A stretch of DNA of 64,000 bases from Hyaloperonospora brassicae (Eukaryota > Oomycota > Peronosporomycetes > Peronosporales > Peronosporaceae), in NCBI GenBank assembly GCA_947650285.1, contig CANTFL010001445.1:1054001-1118000 (forward strand). The letters run 5' to 3'. Position numbers and translations under genes: made by a program. The notes beneath the pieces are model-generated. The model was not told the origin of the DNA. It saw only the letters and a program-made list of their open reading frames with translations, and made no database searches. This document shows positions 24,174 to 35,800 of this stretch, in pieces (the first letter of the stretch is position 1; every line of letters starts with the position of its first letter).

Positions 24174-25305
24174 GAGCCGGCGTTGCAGCTTCGCAAGAAT
24201 TTGTTCGGCCTTAACCAGGACGGGAGGCTCTGGAGTCAATTGCTTCATGCACGGCTTATTGACGCTAGTTACCAGTAGTGCGTGTCGGATATGTGCTTAT
24301 ACTCACAGAAGGATGGGAGGGACCTCGTGATTGTCGGGGTCTACGTTGACGACCTGATAGCTATTGGTTCGGACGTGGCAGAAGTCGACCGTTTCTTTGC
24401 GAGTCTAGGCATTCAATCTATTAAGAACCTAGGGGCAGTCAATAAGTTCCTAATAATGCGAGTGGAGACCTAGATCAACGAAGGTTAAATACCGACATGG
24501 AAAATGCAATCAACGACATTCTGAAAGAGCATGATCTCGACGACGTAAACTCAACGCGAACTACCATTGGTGCGGATTGCTACGCGACCCCGACAACAGC
24601 CAGCATTCTTCTTGTTGATGTAGACGGAGGAGCTCCAAGCATTCAAGGCTTCCAGTCGCTCGTCGTCCGTCTTCTTTGGGTGTCGAGATGTACGCGGCAA
24701 GACATTGAGTTTGCCGTCCACAAGGCGACACGACAGACGCACCAGCCTCAAATCCATGACTACAAGCTCGCTAACCGTATCGAGCGGTACTTGAAGGTTA
24801 CCTGCAGCCTAAAGCTGCGCATGACATCAGCGCCGTGTACGCGAAAGACATAAAACTTGGAGTCATACTCAGACGCGGACTTTGCTGCTGATAAGCTGGA
24901 TCGGATGTCGTTTACAGGAAGGGTCATACTCTTGAACTGCATGGCGGTGCGTTGGACGACCAAGAAACAAGGCGACGTATCTCTATCCACCATGGAAGCC
25001 GAATTCGTTGCCGCTTCGGAGCAAACGCGTGAGTTACCTGTAATTCACGATTGGAATGCCGCCCGGACTGCCGATGATGCTGTACATCGACAATCAAGCT
25101 GCGATCAAGCAGCTGGATGGCGAGGCATCCTCTTTGAAAGCCAAACACATCAATGTGCGGCTCAAGTTTTCGCGGGAGTACTCACGAAGCGGGGTTTTAT
25201 CGGCGCAGTACGTCAGGTCTGAAGCCCAGATTGATGACCTAATGACGAAAGTCATGTATGCGGTCAAGCTTGCGTCCGTGTGCAAGTTAATGGGCCCCGG
25301 GTAGC
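24174..25305 (+). pseudogene. Copia-A RT 3' half and RNase H
   Basis: Resumes the RT exactly where Gypsy-1 interrupted it: LRKNLFGLNQDGRLW, then VGVYVDDLIAIGSD (catalytic YVDD, about 24336-24377). RNase H follows at 24857-25060: SYSDADFAADKLDR and STMEAEFVAASEQ. The tail IDNQAAIKQLDGE and AQIDDLMTK runs to about 25300. Stops at 24276 and elsewhere. The 3' end is unclear; GGAATATTGCACGTGGG near 25368 could be the start of its 3' LTR. Confidence 0.85.
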
Positions 25306-25449
25306 GGTAGGGCTCGAAGAGAAATAGGGGATTACGGTGGTGCCACAGCCAAAGAGGAAGTATTAAAGGAATATTGCACGTGGGCATGAAAGAGGTGAGA
25401 TGCGGCTGACGACACTGTCTGTCTGTTCTGTCTGGTCAACCAAAGTGCT

Positions 25450-25640
25450 GCACTGCAACTAACCGACTGAATGGTAAGGAAGAATACAAGCTTATACAGT
25501 TTACTGGCAGGCTAAAACGAAATAACAGAATCCATTTTACCACTGATCACTTAATTAAACAATAACCACCCGATGGTGCACACTGGTCGCCACCGTGGTA
25601 GCCGTGAGAAGCCGTCGACGGACCCAACAAAGACGCAGTT
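25450..25640 (-). pseudogene. LINE RT, distal fragment left of Copia-C
   Basis: After one copy of the ATTAG duplication is removed, the minus-strand frame continues from the LINE part right of Copia-C. It reads LCWVRRRLLTATTVATSVHHRVVIV, shown here in two pieces (VRRRLLTATTV and ATSVHHRVVIV), which fits the thumb/connector of oomycete LINE RTs. It fades by about 25450. Confidence 0.6.
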
Positions 25641-25645
25641 ATTAG

Positions 25646-25899
25646 TGTTATGTCGAAGGAAAATTGGAAAGTGTATTGAATTAGTTTTCCTATGAACTTA
25701 CTCGTCGTGTTATCTTCTTCTACCTTGTAGCTTTCCCTGATCTTGATGGATTCTAGAACATACACTCAAGGTAGTTCTAGAATCATCAGACTGCACGTGA
25801 ACCGTTTACACCCTGTCGTATCATCGCTGTCTTGTCACTTGTGCGTAGCAAATCACAGTTGGCTTTGTTGACCGTGCATTGACAGTGCACCCATCAACA
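25646..25899 (-). repeat. Copia-C 3' LTR (254 bp)
   Basis: In sense it runs TGTTGATGGGTGCAC ... CGACATAACA. Identical to the 5' LTR except for one base near the end (CA here, AA in the 5' LTR). Confidence 0.96.
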
Positions 25900-25906
25900 C
25901 TCCCAC

Positions 25907-28900
25907 TCACTGTTGATGCTCGGGTCCATCACGTACCTTGATGTCCATTCCGGCACGGAGGTACTGGAATCGCTTGGTGCCGAGTGCCTTCGTTAGTATG
26001 TCGGCAAGTTGATGTTCCGTCTCCTTGTAGATCACCTTTATATCACCGGCCAGAACTTTCTCTCGGACAAAGTGGTGACGTATGTCTACGTGTTTAGTCC
26101 GCGCATGGTATCCTGGGTTTGTTGCGAGAGCAATGGCTCCTTGATTATCCTCGTAGATGACAGTAGGATTCTTCTGCTCGAATCCGAGGTCAGCCATTAA
26201 CATCCTTGCCCATAGTATGTCTTGAGTGCACATGCTTAGCGCCATGTATTCAGCCTCAGAAGTACTCAATGCAACGGTGCGTTGGTACTTAGACTTAAAT
26301 ATAACAGGGCCTCCATTAAGCACCAGCAAAACACCAGATACCGATCGACGGTCGTCCAAGCTGTTTCCCCAATCGGCGTCACTATACGCTGTTAGTTGTT
26401 GCTGTAGTTTGTCAACACTGTAGTGTAATCCAAAACCACTCGTCGAGCGGAGATATCTTAGCACTTTGATCAGTGCCTTCCAGTGTTGTGAGCCAGGGTT
26501 TTCTGCAAATCGTCCAAGTTGGCTCACAGGAAAAGCTGCGTCTGGTCTGGTCGTGGTCACTATAAACAGCAGTCGTCCCAGCAATTGGCGGTACGGTGTA
26601 CGACTCATGGCTTGTATTTCGACATCGGACTTTGGACTGTTTGCGCTGGACAGTTTCATGCTCTGATCACATGGGTTACCAGTTGGTCGGGCTTGAGTCT
26701 GTCCAAACATGTCTGCAGTGTCCTCGATGTATCTTTGTTGCGAAATAAACATCCCACGCTTCTTTCGGTCGTACATAACTTCCATTCCAAGCAAGTGCTT
26801 CACTGGACCAAGGTCTTTGGTTTGAAACCGCTGAGAGATTTGTTCTTTCACCTTGCGTACCGTGGTTGCTTCTTTTGCAGCCACAATCATATCATCAACG
26901 TATAAGCACACGTACGCCCAGCCTTCACCATCCTTTATCTTGTATATGCATCGATCAGCACCGCACGCGACAAATCCCATCTCCAGTAATGCATTGTGAA
27001 TCGTCTTATTCCAGGCATTTGCAGCCTGCTTAAGTCCGTAAAGCGCGCGATTCAATTTAAGTACAAACTCGCTGCCAAATTTCATCCCTTTGGGTGGTAA
27101 CAAGTATACTTCTTCTTGTAGGTCGGCATTCAGGTAGGCCGTATCAACATCAAGCTGGTCGATCACATATCCTGCTGCGCAGCAAATCGACAATAGCATC
27201 CTGATGGAGTTCATACTGGCGACAGCCGCGTACGTCTCGAAAAAGTTGATACCATATTGTTGCAGGAATCCGAGCGCCACAAGTCGTGCTTTGTATCGAC
27301 CATCACTCTTTTTAGCCCATACCCACTTCGATCCAATTGGTTTCATTCCAGGCTTGCGTACAATTGGTGTCCACGTCTTGTTACGCTCATGAGCCGCAAA
27401 TTCATTCTCAATAGCTTTAATCCATTCGTATCTGTCAGGTCCATTCACTGCCTCCGCATAAGAGCCAGGTAAATCACGAGCTATCATGGCAACTTCTGCT
27501 ATCAATGCCACATCGCTGTTTATTCGCGATCGCTTGGAAGGAGGTTCGTCATCTTCACTCCCACTGGCTTCATGGTTTTCATTGTATGGCACAATGCTGT
27601 TTTCTGTTGTGGTACTAGTGTTATTGTCTTCCAACAAGAGCTGAACAGGTTGCTCAATTGGTAGCATTTCATCAACACCTCCTCGTGGTCCGGATTCACT
27701 TCTCCCACTGGCATCGTCGGTAAGAACACGATACTGATGCTCGCGACCGGAACGACGCTTAAGTTGTGGACGGAACACCATCGCTCCAGAGTCGTGCGGA
27801 TTGTGTAATTCGAGTTCTTGGTGACGAGGTCCTTGTTGAATTACTTGGGAAGTGTGTTGATGTTGTTCGTTGTTCATATTTCTTGCAAGATAATGATTGC
27901 TTGTCTCACTCGAAGGTGTGTTACTGATGTCATTGTCAGAACTCGGTACTTCCATCTTCACATCTTCGACAATTTCGTGCTCTTCCATTTCAACATCTTC
28001 ATCACCATCTTGTTGCAAGTTACTTGGTTGATCTCCATCATCGTCATCTTGTCGTATTATTATCATCTTCGGGTGTGGTACAACCGGATTGTCTTCGTAA
28101 ATGTTACTAACTTCACGTTCATCTAACGCGATCGAACGACTGATCTTGATCGTACCAGTCTCCAGATCAAGCACCCTGTAACCCTTGGTGTGTCTTGCAT
28201 ATCCTAACAGCATGCAGCGAAACCCTTTCGGGTCGAATTTCGTGCGCTTTGAGTCATCGATATGTGCGTATCCAAGTGAAACAAATACACGTAGGTGAGA
28301 AATTTCGGGCTTCGTCTTAAAGCACAGTTCAAAAGGAGTCTTATCCTCGTGATTGCAGTTCGTGGTTCTGTTAAGTAAATACACCGCCGTATTCACAGCT
28401 TCGGCCCACCACTTCTTTGCCACCCGCTTGTAATGCATCATGCTTCTGGCCGTCTCAACAATCGTACGGTTCATCCGTTCAGCAACACCGTTTTGTTGAG
28501 GACTGTAGGGTACTGTCTTCTGATGGATGATGCCGTGTTTCTTGCAGTACGAAGCAAACCTCTTGTTTTTGTATTCACCGCCATTGTCAGTACGTATGGC
28601 CTTAATACGAAATCCACACTGCTGCTCCATCTCGGTCCGAAATTCAATGAACTTCGACAGTACTTCACTCTTGGACTTCAGAAAATATACAGTCACTAAT
28701 CTTGAAAAATCGTCCACGAGAGACAATACGTATCGTGACCCACCAGGAGTTGGGTTCTTCATAGGGCCCATGACGTCAGAGTGAATAAGCTGCAGTGGCT
28801 GCGTTGTCTTTGTCTTCGACTCTTGTGGAAAACTCGCGACACACAGTTTCCCTTGTAGACACCCTCCACACAAATTCTTGTTCGTGTCAGGTACTACATT

Positions 28901-30148
28901 CGGTAGTCCTTCCGTAGCCTCCTTTGTCTTTTTAAACTTGTTGTGGCTAATGTGACCCATTCGTGCATGCCACAGCTCCCACTTGTTACCAGCGTCTTCA
29001 TGTTCTACCAACATCGCGTGCTCATACTCCACATCAAGAGTGTACACGCTTCTCATGCGCTTCGCAGAAATCATCAACACATTATCCTTGTAGATACCGC
29101 AGTATTTTTCACCGAATCGAACGTTGTACCCACGCTGGACGATCTTGGGTACCGCTAGTAGTCGTCTGTCCAGCGTTGGAATGTGCAATACTTCATTCAC
29201 AGTCACTGCTGTACCATTCGTACAGCGAAGTCGAATGCTTCCTCGTCCAATTGCATTCATGACCGCACCATCGGCAACGCGAACTTGAATGGCTTCTCTC
29301 AATTTCTCGTACTCAAAGAAATCTTCTTCGGCTGGGGTCATATGTGACGAGGCGCCGCTGTCCAACAACCATCCTTTTTTTAATCCGTTTGTGGCCGTGA
29401 ATGCCATTTCATTTCCATCATTCTTGGTGGCAGATCGGCACTCAAACTGCTTGTGTCCGATCTTGTTACAGCGGTGACACTTCCCACGAAACGGCTGTTT
29501 CTTCTTCCAGCTCTCTTCTGCACCACGTTGTTTGCGTATTCCACGACCACGATCCTGTTTATGGCCTCCACGACCAACGCGGAAAGCTCCTTCGGAGACC
29601 TCTTGCTGCTGCTTCTTCTTGTGTTCCTTCAACAGCTTTTCTTTCACATCCACCATCGTCACACCCATGGAATTCTCAATGATGGACACAATCATCTCGT
29701 ACTCTGCCGGTAAGCTACTCAGCAGAACTGTCATCTGGCGTGCGTCGTCCATGGTATCGCCCACCGCCTCCATACTCAAAACAAGTTCATCGAAACGGTC
29801 GAGGTGGCTCACCATGTCGCCTCCCTCATCCATACGAAATTCGTGCAATCGACGTGTCAGTGCCACTCGATTCTGAAGGTTTGTCTTGTTGTAGTAGTCG
29901 CGTAGTGTTTCCCATGATTCCTTCGCAGTGCGAGCATGTCGGATCTTCGTCTGATGCTTTACTTCGATCCCTTGAGCAATAATAGCAAACGCCTTCATGT
30001 CCTTGACCTTCCAATCCTCCGTCATCTCCTGCTCCGACTTCACTTCCAAGATGTGCTCTAGCAGGCCCTTCCTCGCAAGTGTCATCTTCATATTGAATTC
30101 CCAATGGAAGTAGTTGTCTGTTCCAAGCAGGTCATCGGGTTTCTTCAT
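25907..30148 (-). CDS. Copia-C Gag-Pol polyprotein, 1413 aa
   Basis: Order and key residues: copia-type gag (about 1-190) with zinc knuckle CHRCNKIGHKQFEC (224-237); aspartic protease LLDSGASSHM (D263); pre-integrase H394, H399, C427, C430; integrase core D458, D521, E557, a DD35E triad; a long acidic, Ser-rich linker (about 690-880); RT with D1000/D1002 and YVDD at 1083-1086; RNase H with D1257, E1298, D1334; end PEHQQ. It makes particles, copies element RNA to DNA and integrates it. Gag and Pol are one frame with no stop or shift, as in many copia elements, so the Gag:Pol ratio must be set another way. The start ATG at 30148 is 28 bases inside the primer site, with nothing better upstream. 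No missing catalytic residue seen. Confidence 0.97.
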   Translation of the reverse strand: MKKPDDLLGTDNYFHWEFNMKMTLARKGLLEHILEVKSEQEMTEDWKVKDMKAFAIIAQGIEVKHQTKIRHARTAKESWETLRDYYNKTNLQNRVALTRRLHEFRMDEGGDMVSHLDRFDELVLSMEAVGDTMDDARQMTVLLSSLPAEYEMIVSIIENSMGVTMVDVKEKLLKEHKKKQQQEVSEGAFRVGRGGHKQDRGRGIRKQRGAEESWKKKQPFRGKCHRCNKIGHKQFECRSATKNDGNEMAFTATNGLKKGWLLDSGASSHMTPAEEDFFEYEKLREAIQVRVADGAVMNAIGRGSIRLRCTNGTAVTVNEVLHIPTLDRRLLAVPKIVQRGYNVRFGEKYCGIYKDNVLMISAKRMRSVYTLDVEYEHAMLVEHEDAGNKWELWHARMGHISHNKFKKTKEATEGLPNVVPDTNKNLCGGCLQGKLCVASFPQESKTKTTQPLQLIHSDVMGPMKNPTPGGSRYVLSLVDDFSRLVTVYFLKSKSEVLSKFIEFRTEMEQQCGFRIKAIRTDNGGEYKNKRFASYCKKHGIIHQKTVPYSPQQNGVAERMNRTIVETARSMMHYKRVAKKWWAEAVNTAVYLLNRTTNCNHEDKTPFELCFKTKPEISHLRVFVSLGYAHIDDSKRTKFDPKGFRCMLLGYARHTKGYRVLDLETGTIKISRSIALDEREVSNIYEDNPVVPHPKMIIIRQDDDDGDQPSNLQQDGDEDVEMEEHEIVEDVKMEVPSSDNDISNTPSSETSNHYLARNMNNEQHQHTSQVIQQGPRHQELELHNPHDSGAMVFRPQLKRRSGREHQYRVLTDDASGRSESGPRGGVDEMLPIEQPVQLLLEDNNTSTTTENSIVPYNENHEASGSEDDEPPSKRSRINSDVALIAEVAMIARDLPGSYAEAVNGPDRYEWIKAIENEFAAHERNKTWTPIVRKPGMKPIGSKWVWAKKSDGRYKARLVALGFLQQYGINFFETYAAVASMNSIRMLLSICCAAGYVIDQLDVDTAYLNADLQEEVYLLPPKGMKFGSEFVLKLNRALYGLKQAANAWNKTIHNALLEMGFVACGADRCIYKIKDGEGWAYVCLYVDDMIVAAKEATTVRKVKEQISQRFQTKDLGPVKHLLGMEVMYDRKKRGMFISQQRYIEDTADMFGQTQARPTGNPCDQSMKLSSANSPKSDVEIQAMSRTPYRQLLGRLLFIVTTTRPDAAFPVSQLGRFAENPGSQHWKALIKVLRYLRSTSGFGLHYSVDKLQQQLTAYSDADWGNSLDDRRSVSGVLLVLNGGPVIFKSKYQRTVALSTSEAEYMALSMCTQDILWARMLMADLGFEQKNPTVIYEDNQGAIALATNPGYHARTKHVDIRHHFVREKVLAGDIKVIYKETEHQLADILTKALGTKRFQYLRAGMDIKVRDGPEHQQ

Positions 30149-30176
30149 CGTACTGGCTTCTGGCAGAGGTCCTTAA

Positions 30177-30194
30177 GCTCTTGGGCTCATAACC
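30177..30194 (-). promoter_or_regulatory. Copia-C primer-binding site
   Basis: In sense GGTTATGAGCCCAAGAGC, directly after the 5' LTR. Its complement contains GGGCTCATAACC, the anticodon arm of a Met tRNA (CAT anticodon). This is the internal, half-tRNA type of primer known for Drosophila copia, not the 3' CCA end. Confidence 0.75.
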
Positions 30195-30448
30195 TTTTAT
30201 GTCGAAGGAAAATTGGAAAGTGTATTGAATTAGTTTTCCTATGAACTTACTCGTCGTGTTATCTTCTTCTACCTTGTAGCTTTCCCTGATCTTGATGGAT
30301 TCTAGAACATACACTCAAGGTAGTTCTAGAATCATCAGACTGCACGTGAACCGTTTACACCCTGTCGTATCATCGCTGTCTTGTCACTTGTGCGTAGCAA
30401 ATCACAGTTGGCTTTGTTGACCGTGCATTGACAGTGCACCCATCAACA
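30195..30448 (-). repeat. Copia-C 5' LTR (254 bp)
   Basis: In sense TGTTGATGGGTGCAC ... CGACATAAAA, followed directly by the primer site. It should hold the promoter and the RNA start and end signals. One base differs from the 3' LTR. Confidence 0.96.
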
Positions 30449-30459
30449 ATTAGTTCGGC

Positions 30460-31374
30460 TGGACCAGCTTCCATGTTCCTTCCTCATACCCCAAGTATCG
30501 GACTGTGCCATGGACAGGCACCATAGATATGCCCTGTCATTGCTGAAGCCGACTAGACGTGTTTAAAAAGATAATCTTGTTTTTCGTCGGTTGTGCGTGC
30601 AATCCGGAGAGCACGCCGAAGCGCCGGACGAGTCTTAATGCTGGCTGGAGTTGATTCGCCGTCTGGAGGAAAAAGTGGATTCATCGCCAAAAGCCGAAAA
30701 CATGTGCTTGACCCCTGTCACCCCAGGTACTAAAAGCCCGCTGAGCCCCGGGTGCTAATGGATGGCAAAACCTAGCAATTACACAACGATCAAAAAGAGT
30801 AACGGGGATAGGGGCAACCTTGATGAATGCCGAATCGACAAGAACAGACTCGGATTGATCTCTATCAACCGCAAACCGTGCTGTTTTTTTCGCTTCCAGA
30901 CGCTTCATCAGTTGGATAAACTGTTCTTCAAAGTGGAACTGTCGAAGGAAATTAATATACAAACTAACGGCCCACCGTGTCTTAAGCTTTACGTAAATCC
31001 AATAGCAGAATCACTCGGCTGGAGAAGGCGGAGAGATCGGCCTCGTCGCGAGAGGTCGAAAGTAAAGAGTGCATCATAGTCATCAACTTACGCATTCGCC
31101 TGCCACGAACTAATCTTTGTTGCGAGTCCCTAATTAATAGCGGCAGAAGCTGCTGCAAGCGCGTTGCTAAAACCTTCGCGAAAATTTTTAGCTGGTCTGG
31201 ACCAAGAAGATGGGGCGGTAATCGAGCGCATCCGCTGAATCCCCCTACTTGCACTATACAGTCACAAGAGCTTCCATAGATGACGGTGGAAGAGGGGACC
31301 CGCGAAAAAATCTCATTGCTCACCGCCACCAGATCTAATGAAAACAAAAACCGCCGTGTCTTTGTAAAAGTCAT
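30460..31374 (-). pseudogene. LINE reverse transcriptase fragments
   Basis: The frame at 31374-30982 carries DQLKIFAKVLATRLQ, LIRDSQQRLVRGRRM and SRVILLLDLRKA, the finger and palm start of a non-LTR RT. Then comes YINFLRQFHFEEQFIQLMKRL and TARFAVDRDQSESVLVDS (30962-30700), then RFGVLSGLHAQPTKNKIIF and a PILGYEEGT-like piece near 30470-30640. The catalytic DD region is lost in a broken stretch. Target-primed copying was its role. Confidence 0.8.
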
Positions 31375-32029
31375 TTTTTAGTCTATCAAAATTAGCAGAT
31401 TTATGGCGGCTGATGGACGATACAGATTAAAGGACGTCTTGTTCGTAGGACACAGCGATTAAGGCGTGATTGTCAAACGGAGACAACCGGAGCTCAGCCG
31501 ATGTATAGACAAGTTCGTGGATCAAACGCTGAAGGGCGGTCGATGGTGTCGTTCGATGAACGTAGCCGATAATGGGCGATCACTCCGAGGCAAATTTGTC
31601 GTCCACGCTTATATTGCGCTCAAAAGCTAGACCGTGAAAGTTGTCAAACCGAGACACGGTGTGGTCGCGTTCCCAGTCGGCGACGCGCCAAAACGAACAC
31701 CGCAGGAGGGAGGTAGTGACTTCAAGACCCTTCCCGATCCGGAGTATGTGCTCGTGATGGAGCTCTGCTACTTAAGCTGAATCCATCAAAATAGTATAAG
31801 AAATTGACGCCGATCGCGCTGAAACAATTTTAGATGATAAACGATACCGCCGTTGTTGCTCCCGATTGCGCACCCGGCGTATGTACCGTGTTTACGCAGC
31901 AGATGTCGTGTCCCGGTCGAGGACTTATGCCGTCCTCCCGATCCCTAAAGCAACAATCTCATCTAAGAGTTCGGAGACAACCATGTCCGGCTGGCCGGAG
32001 TGAATGGGGTACGACACGGACCGTCCGCT

Positions 32030-32810
32030 AAATTAATGCAGACACACCGCTGAACACGAAACTGAAGCTCCACTTCTTGGTCGTCCAAAGCACACGACGT
32101 CGTATAAACTGCAACCCAGCAGACCTGTGATTCCCAATTTTAATGAAAGTAGAATCGATCGATCCGACTGGCCTTCTCCTCCTCCTAGTATGTAACGTGG
32201 TCCATGAGCCTGTCCGCATCCTCATCTTACGCGTGGGTACAGAGCAATCTGGTCTCATACCAAGCTTGCTGGTCGAGATACGCTTCCAGCTCTGGACTCT
32301 CCGGTCGACTCGAACGCGGGAAACCCAAGCGATCGAGCAAAGGATTTATCACACAATTAAGATCACCGACAAGCAGTGAGCTCGCGCTATTAAAATCCCA
32401 ACGGTACAGAGCATTAAAAAACTGTTCACGTTTGGGCCTGAGCGAAGAGGCATAAACATTAAGGGAAAATTGGGACGTAATTGGATACGAATATTGACCT
32501 TGTAGTCCAATAATTCTGGATCCACGCCATCGCTCTCTTTGCCGACTTGAGTCTAATTAAAATCGCCACCCCCTTCCCGCGTGGAACCAGTACTCCAGTA
32601 CGATAGAGGCGGGTGATCGAGAGCACGTTGTCTTCTCCAAAATAACGCTCACTGTAAACTCAATGCCCTCGACGCATCAAAGTCCAAGACGTGGGTTGCT
32701 TAAATGCAGCACGTCACCAGATGATCAGGAACCGGCCGACCTTGCTAAGCAAAAATCTAACTGGCGCGTACACTGTGTTTAAACCCACGCACGTTCTGGG
32801 TAATAAATTT
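32030..32810 (-). pseudogene. LINE endonuclease (EEP fold) remnant
   Basis: Pieces of an exonuclease-endonuclease-phosphatase domain: VLVPRGKGVAILI (about 32570-32612), GSRIIGLQGQYSYP, then LLVGDLNCVINPLLDR (GDLN at 32357-32368), and ASRIDRFYFH (about 32144-32170). In an intact LINE this enzyme nicks the target DNA. Frames shift between the pieces and stops are present. Confidence 0.75.
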
Positions 32811-32899
32811 GGATTCGGCTGTCCTTTTTTGGATGACCAGACAACCCAATAGTCTGGGGATGAGACCACTCTGACAGCAACGCATTTCGTCCAAATTAT

Positions 32900-35800
32900 C
32901 TGCTTCTTGGAGATCATCACCGCGTAAACGCACAGCTGGGCCGACTCTATGCTTCCATTAGTTCTAAAACAACTGATGCTCCCTCACCTGAGCGAGAGCA
33001 GCAGAGAAAAACGAAGGAACGCGCACCAGTTCACCGCTGAAGCATCGGCAGTATAAAGGCCGATTTGTAGCGCGGTTTTTTTTGAGCAGCTCCAAGTGGC
33101 GCCATTACGAATCTGTAAACGATACACATTCGCTGTGGATATCGGTAAGAGCTGTGATCTTCGCGTCGAATAAAATAGCGCAAACAAGACGCTGACTAAA
33201 CCGGACCTTTGTGTGCGGGTCACACAGTTTTATAATATCGTCCGCAGCATGGTTGAGCTCCCGGAAATGAGACCAGTCGTCATCAGAGCCGAGCAGAGTG
33301 GGAAAGTTGGGCAAGGTAGATCGATACGGTATACTGGCAATCCGTTGATCCAGCCAAACGTGGATCGGACATCCGGTCCTGCACCTGGCCGCAATATGTT
33401 CGAAGCCCAACTAGACGGCACTGCTGACGCCAAATCGCGCTTCAGTATACCGAGACGTGAACATTAAGGCTGTCCGGGATCTTACTTAAAAAGGAAAAAC
33501 GACGGACGTGTTGAAGCAAAAGTAGAAGATCGTGTTGTCTGCAGTAAAATTCAACTTTCACTTAAGCCGTGAGCCTGAAGAAACAGAGTTGTTGCTGTTG
33601 TCGGCCACGCCGAACCAAGCGCTAGCCAGACCGATAGCCAGTCGTCTCGGTCGATACCACTATCGGAGAGCTGAGCGTGAACCGCCTCGACGACGCCTCA
33701 CCTGTCGTCCGGGTTTATGATACTGGCGATGTAGTTCTGACTAACCAACGGCGCCTTTGTAGAGAAATCCTCCGAAGTTGAGTCATTGCCACGAAGCCGC
33801 ATCTGAGCTGTAGAAGGCTGCCCAGTGCCCGCGATAGCCCCGAAATTAAATAGTGGATGGGACCCTTCGAGCGGACGGTGGTCAACAGGATGTTCCTTGC
33901 GTACAACAATTGCACACCCTGGGATCCAGAAGCGGCCTCCGGACGCTACGAAAGCGCTAGGATGGGGAAGGCGCCTACCTGAAAAGGCTGGACCAAATCC
34001 GGTTTCCCCGAAGAATTCGACGAGAGGCTCGGGCCGGCTGAATCCTTACTTAATCAGGAAGTGCCATACCAGGCACCGACCGGAGCATCTCTGAATAACT
34101 TTGTCCGTAATACCGTAAGACAAGCGGAGGAATGCCCGTGCCTGCTGTCTTGGACGCCTGTAACTCGGACATACAGTCGGCCAGGGTCAATTAATTATTC
34201 ACGGACTGTTTAAAGCAGCCCGTTTATTATTCGTAAATACGCTAGCGCAAACGTTCCGGTATCCGTATATTGTCTCATTCGTGTCTCAAACGGGAAAAAC
34301 AAAAACATATCGTTGCAGAAACATGGCCACCATATCCAAGGTAACACTCCGCTCCAATCCGGTACACTATGATGGATGTGCAATCCGAGGAGGTACGATA
34401 ATAATAGCCAATTACCAGCAATATCGGGCTGCTGATTCCTTACGCGTCATCCGTGTCCAGCCCCGCGCGACATTATGAAGACTCAGTACTCTCACGTCAA
34501 GGGCATATAATCCTCTGAATAGATAAGTACCGCCAAGGCGATGCCAATTTTGAAAGAAGCCTTTAAATTTTCTTGATCTGCACTCGCCTGCGTCAATTTC
34601 GCGTCGGCAAAAGCCTGCGCTACGGCCATAGCCATACATTTTCCGGTAGAAGAAGTGACTACTTCCTTCAACCCTAATATGCACCCGAGGATGCGTATAT
34701 CGATCGGGTGTACCAATGGACGTTGTTCCAGGGACAGCCGATGATTCTACCCTGGCCCGAGGGTGCGAGCGAGCTTCGAGCATTCGGCGCGTTGTTGACC
34801 CTTTAATGGCAGCAACACTGTCGTAGACTGCAAGGGTGAAGTACCTCTGCCCAAAGACTACTGACTTCTGGACGTCTCCAGTGGAGGTCAGGAATCCAGA
34901 ACCGCGGTCTTGGGTTGCGCCATGGAGGGGGGTAGAGACGGCCCGGTCGGCGCACCCTCCCCAAGGCCAGGATCGTCATTCGTCTCCAGTACTGAAAAAC
35001 AACCGGAAGAGACGGGTACGTATGACTCGACAGAAGGCGACGTGGTTCCGGGAGTCCTCGACCCACAAATGTGTTTCGTAATTTATGGCTGACACGCAAC
35101 CGGTTTGAAAGACCGGCTGTGAAAGCGTGGAGGAGCGATTGGCAGGGGTATAAATTGACCCGGTCCTGGCCGGTTCCGCACCGACGGATTCTTGACACCC
35201 GGTAGGAAAGGTTTAGGAGACTACTTGGAGAGTTACAGCGGCTTAAGCCGCCGCGGCTTCAGATTGTTGGCTCAAATTCGCTCGTCTGCCATGCGACGCA
35301 TCTCAATGATGCTACTAAACGGCTATGCTACATCCTCGACATTTTGAATATCGTGATCGGTACTTTCAACCCCCTGTACCGCGCAATTGTGTGTCGGTGG
35401 ATCCACACCGAGCTGCGTTTTGGACTAAATCACCGCATTGCAGGCATTGTAAACGACTACCCACATTCATCTGCCAAATAACAATCGTAGTCTTGAACCA
35501 CAAAATCCGCACAATACCCTGAAGTAAATCTGGACACCCGGCGAGCTGAAAGATTACCTTTTATGTGGTTGAAGTACGCGACATAGGGCGGTACGTGTAG
35601 AGGTCTTCAAACTCGGAATCGAGCTGGAATATTTTTTTTAAGATAAGCAACGACTCACCCGATCTTCTTTAATTTTGGTCAAGCTATGCAAGAGAATCAA
35701 GTGCTTAGCCCGTTGCTGCCACGACCGACCGTTCGGGCCTTTCCGGGTCCGCCAACTTATTCCACTCTACGGAAGATGCGCATTGGTCAACGAAGACACG

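Larger units (their letters stand above)
12973..25400 (+). mobile_element. Copia-A: old Ty1/copia element, split by Gypsy-1
   Basis: A degenerate Ty1/copia element on the plus strand, in the order gag, protease, integrase, RT, RNase H. Gypsy-1 interrupts it inside the RT domain at 16188/24174. A probable primer site GGTCAATGAGCACTG at about 12973, and AAGAACTCCGGCG just upstream, resemble the matching part of Copia-B, so the 5' LTR probably ended near 12972; its start and the 3' LTR are not clear. Many frameshifts and stops show that it has been dead for a long time. Confidence 0.75.
25646..30448 (-). mobile_element. Copia-C: intact young Ty1/copia element
   Basis: 4803 bp, minus strand, with two 254-bp LTRs that differ at a single base. 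Perfect target duplication ATTAG (25641-25645 and 30449-30453). One uninterrupted 1413-codon polyprotein, a primer site touching the 5' LTR and a purine-rich run (GTGAGTGGGAG in sense) touching the 3' LTR. All expected parts of an autonomous copia element are present, so it may be active or was very recently. It lacks the hairpin pattern of the gypsy family. Confidence 0.97.

Noticed and set aside
28433..29982. Plus-strand ORFs opposite the Copia-C polyprotein
   Set aside because: They lie opposite an intact 1413-codon frame and show no domain.
30177..30194. tRNA-Met-like sequence
   Set aside because: Only the anticodon arm matches, there is no cloverleaf, and it sits exactly at the Copia-C LTR edge: a primer site, not a tRNA gene.
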